DNA from: Marinoscillum sp964351625
GTDB lineage: Bacteria > Bacteroidota > Bacteroidia > Cytophagales > Cyclobacteriaceae
Direction of reading: 5' to 3'
Length of the DNA: 64,000 nucleotides
NCBI GenBank assembly: GCA_964351625.1
Contig: CAYGOV010000005.1
Coordinates: forward strand, 131,692 to 195,691
The position numbers were made by a program, and so were the translations under genes. Within the stretch, counting starts at the first letter, position 1. The number at the start of each line of letters is the position of its first letter. Below the pieces are notes generated by a model that saw only the letters and a program-made list of their open reading frames with translations, was not told the DNA's origin and searched no databases. Shown piece after piece: positions 62,801 to 64,000 of the stretch.

Positions 62801-62994
62801 GCCCCCACCGCAATTCGATAATTACCATCAAAATCAGTGATGGTACCATTAGATGTACCTTTTATCAATACAGTAACTCCGGGCAAAGTTTCACCCGTTT
62901 CCGCATCCGATATTATACCTGATACGGTCATCTCTTGAGCTCCTACGCACCAAGCAATCGGCACAAATAATAGAGCTATTAAATATTTTTTCAT
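59878..62994 (-). CDS. susC: SusC/RagA-family TonB-dependent glycan importer
   Basis: A 1038-residue outer-membrane transporter. The order is: signal peptide MKKYLIALLFVPIAWCVGAQ; carboxypeptidase-like domain (about 22-100, with SGIISDAETGETLPGVTVLI); TonB-box region LEEVVVIGYGTQKKKVLTGA; plug domain with SIYGARAANGVVLITTK; and a 22-strand barrel ending in TFRIGTSITF. It takes up oligosaccharides captured by SusD using TonB energy. It starts 43 bp after the stop of the secreted GH16 gene and forms the core of the polysaccharide utilization locus. Confidence 0.97.
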   Translation of the reverse strand: MKKYLIALLFVPIAWCVGAQEMTVSGIISDAETGETLPGVTVLIKGTSNGTITDFDGNYRIAVGASDVLIISFIGYETQEIAVGSSTTIDIALATDIEQLEEVVVIGYGTQKKKVLTGAISSIGSDQITSTPVLRVEQALQGQAAGVQVQTQSGQPGERPSIKIRGIGTDYNSEPLYLVDGIAVNSIDNLNPGDIKSMEVLKDAASSSIYGARAANGVVLITTKTGGDGKTTISYSGYRGVQNAANRVELLNAEQYVELMAEGGVKDINGQLFDPNQIPANDTDWQKQLFTSNAPIESHQISLSGGSEKSSFASSVSYFNQEGVIGGDRSKFERFTARLNGNFTVNEWLKWGSSVSYAHIQNRGVASNASFNGPYSSALNMDPLTPLYETDADVLANDQLRYGNNPYVLNGDGVAYAISNNVRGEVVNPLAWLSLQNGRGNKDQVLGSVFAEVEPIEGLKLKSAHSIDLSYYESANYSQQFYLNSTTNYTNAPGVSSSLQRDLASQMENTAIYEKKVGAHKFNILAGMSTLVQTGRYVGGSGQGIDPTNQDLIYLNLTIDSTQRTGGYEYEVLRASMFSRLLYDFNDRISFSATYRRDGSSNFGANNRFGNFFSFGASWVLSDEQFFPEIPGLSLFKLRTSWGQNGNDNIRPFAYAAVVDFNIAYNYGNGANQGAIPAYVENQDIKWETSEQLNIGLETGFFSDRLTGTFDYYKKTTKDLLQLEIGLASIGVPLSWTNIGVMENEGFEMALNWRNQINDFKYSIGLNAARNKNTMVEVANEAGFIQGASWALAGEVTRTIEGQPVTSFFGFKTDGIFQSEQEVFAHISSNGDPIQPNAKPGDIRYVDTNGDGAISDADRTSLGSPIPDWTFGSNLSMDYKNFDFSALIIGQFGNEIFNGINRPDIKSSNKQTWMLDRWTAENPSTTVPRFTTSDPNENYTRANDLLNIENGSFVRIRNVQFGYSVPSKFLDKIQCGNWRVYVSLENLATFTKYSGPDPEVGAPVDFGGSGVSSVRDMGIDRGIYPQARTFRIGTSITF

Positions 62995-63037
62995 ATTGTA
63001 AGGTTTTAAGTTGGAGTGTTATAAAGTATATGAATGA

Positions 63038-64000
63038 TTATTCTGGTTGAAAAACTCGTATATAATCCACATTCATTTTTTGTGGAAATAATGTTGTGGC
63101 ATTTGGACTACCTGGCCAGTTGCCGCCTACTGCTATGTTCATGATGAAGAAGAACTTATTCCTAAATTCAGATAATCCTGCAGGGGAAATATCTGCTCCA
63201 TGATATTGAATATCGTCTATGTACCACTTTATGGAATTCGCATCCCAAATAATGCTATAGACATGAAATCTATCACTTAAATTTCCAGTTAATAATTTTC
63301 TGCTTCCGCCAAATTGAGCACGTTCGCCATTATTATCCCAATGTATGGTGCCATGAACTTCATTGTCCCTACCATCACCCCCTCCTATCATTTCCATAAT
63401 ATCTATTTCACCACATCTTGGCCAGCTTACCGTAGTGATATTTTCACCAAGCATCCATAGAGCGGGCCAAAGACCTTGACCTTGTGGCATTTGGGCTCGA
63501 ATGTCAATTCTACCATATTGAACAGTAAATTTGTTTTGTGTCGTAAGTCTGGAAGATGTATACGCTGATCCGCTAAACGCTTCTCTTTTAGCTTCAATAG
63601 TTAAAAATCCATCTGCAACTTTAGTGTTTTCTTGTCTGTAATATTGAAGCTCATTATTTCCCCAGCCGTTGCTACCAGTACCCGTTTCATAATTCCAGTT
63701 AGAAGTATTTAGAGAAGTACCGCTAAACTCATCCTGCCAGATAAGCTTCATTCCTTCATAAGTTAGTGGAGTTTCGTATCCATTCTCACCATCGATTGGG
63801 CCGGTAGCCTCACCTACCTGAACGAATATCACTTTATTATTTTTTAAGTAGCGTCCGTCATTACCAAATGCTCGAACGTCAATTTCATATAACCCGGTAA
63901 TCTCATAAGTGTATTGAAATTCACCGTTGACACTGTAAACAGTATCCGAATCTAATTCCCCTGAATGAAATGAGAATTGAGTAGTGTTAGTTGCACTTGC
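63038..64000 (-). CDS. Secreted GH16 beta-glucanase (5' end beyond window)
   Basis: The last 320 codons of a multi-domain GH16 protein. The open frame continues to the window edge. The visible N-terminal part (about 60 residues, GELDSDTVYSVNGEFQYTY, YEIDVRAFGNDGRYLKNN) looks like the end of a PKD or Ig-like domain. The GH16 catalytic domain follows: IWQDEFSGTSLNTSNWNYET, NGWGNNELQYYRQ, then the active-site GEIDIMEMIGG and FFIMNIAVGGNWPGSP. The EIDIxE spacing is that of laminarinase-type (GH16_3) enzymes. It lies 43 bp upstream of susC, probably in the same operon, and would act at or outside the cell surface. Start and secretion signal are not visible. Confidence 0.93.
   Translation of the reverse strand, partial: ASATNTTQFSFHSGELDSDTVYSVNGEFQYTYEITGLYEIDVRAFGNDGRYLKNNKVIFVQVGEATGPIDGENGYETPLTYEGMKLIWQDEFSGTSLNTSNWNYETGTGSNGWGNNELQYYRQENTKVADGFLTIEAKREAFSGSAYTSSRLTTQNKFTVQYGRIDIRAQMPQGQGLWPALWMLGENITTVSWPRCGEIDIMEMIGGGDGRDNEVHGTIHWDNNGERAQFGGSRKLLTGNLSDRFHVYSIIWDANSIKWYIDDIQYHGADISPAGLSEFRNKFFFIMNIAVGGNWPGSPNATTLFPQKMNVDYIRVFQPE

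Noticed and set aside
1..64000. CRISPR arrays, insertion sequences, integrase genes or rRNA
   Set aside because: No regularly spaced direct repeats, transposase frames, attachment-site pattern at the tRNA, or rRNA sequence were seen; repeats in the giant gene are degenerate LRR coding repeats.

Overview
The window looks like a chromosomal segment from a member of the Bacteroidota, most likely a free-living, probably marine, member of the Cytophagales. The supporting evidence is a SusC/SusD pair, a giant surface protein ending in a type IX secretion (T9SS) sorting domain, many lipobox lipoproteins, a methionyl-tRNA synthetase with a fused C-terminal tRNA-binding domain, and several upstream sites matching the Bacteroidota -7 element TAnnTTTG. 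The genus is an inference; no rRNA is present. No CRISPR array, prophage, integrase or insertion sequence was seen.

1-12.4 kb is mostly housekeeping. The left edge holds a tetR-tolC efflux operon that runs off the window. It is followed on the plus strand by an alpha/beta hydrolase, purL, tRNA-Gln(TTG), prs, rplY, pth, and a tightly packed run: an MTH1187-type protein, a HI0933-family flavoprotein, an S4 RNA-binding protein and an unknown protein. A TlpA-like lipoprotein (minus) and a DinB/YfiT-like protein (plus) close the region.

12.4-15.8 kb is a five-gene minus-strand operon: Rieske lipoprotein, thioredoxin, ApbE flavin transferase, DUF4266 lipoprotein and DUF3570 outer-membrane-type protein. 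It looks like an extracytoplasmic redox module without an obvious flavinylation target.

16-31.4 kb carries a large secreted protein of unknown family, metG, two metallopeptidases (M61, M2), a DECR-like reductase, a split YeeE/YedE sulfur transporter, a beta-helix/diheme-cytochrome lipoprotein pair and a UbiB-type kinase.

31.6-48.8 kb is accessory. It holds a secreted WD40-caspase protein facing a small cysteine-rich lipoprotein, a TetR-type regulator, and a 4119-residue T9SS surface protein. That giant is built from five leucine-rich-repeat blocks, each with a plant-LRRNT-like cap, plus Ig-like modules, an FG-GAP/UnbV region and a C-terminal sorting domain.

49-64 kb is a polysaccharide utilization locus on the minus strand, best read as targeting beta-1,3/1,6-glucan (laminarin). 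In transcription order it runs: secreted GH16 (5' end beyond the window), SusC, SusD, clan GH-A lipoprotein (GH158-like), MFS sugar porter, GH16 lipoprotein, GH30 lipoprotein, and a cytoplasmic 1147-residue GH94/GH149-type phosphorylase. The suggested flow is surface or periplasmic cleavage, SusCD uptake, further trimming by GH16/GH30/GH-A enzymes, import by the MFS porter, and phosphorolysis of beta-1,3-oligomers in the cytoplasm. No dedicated regulator of this locus lies inside the window.
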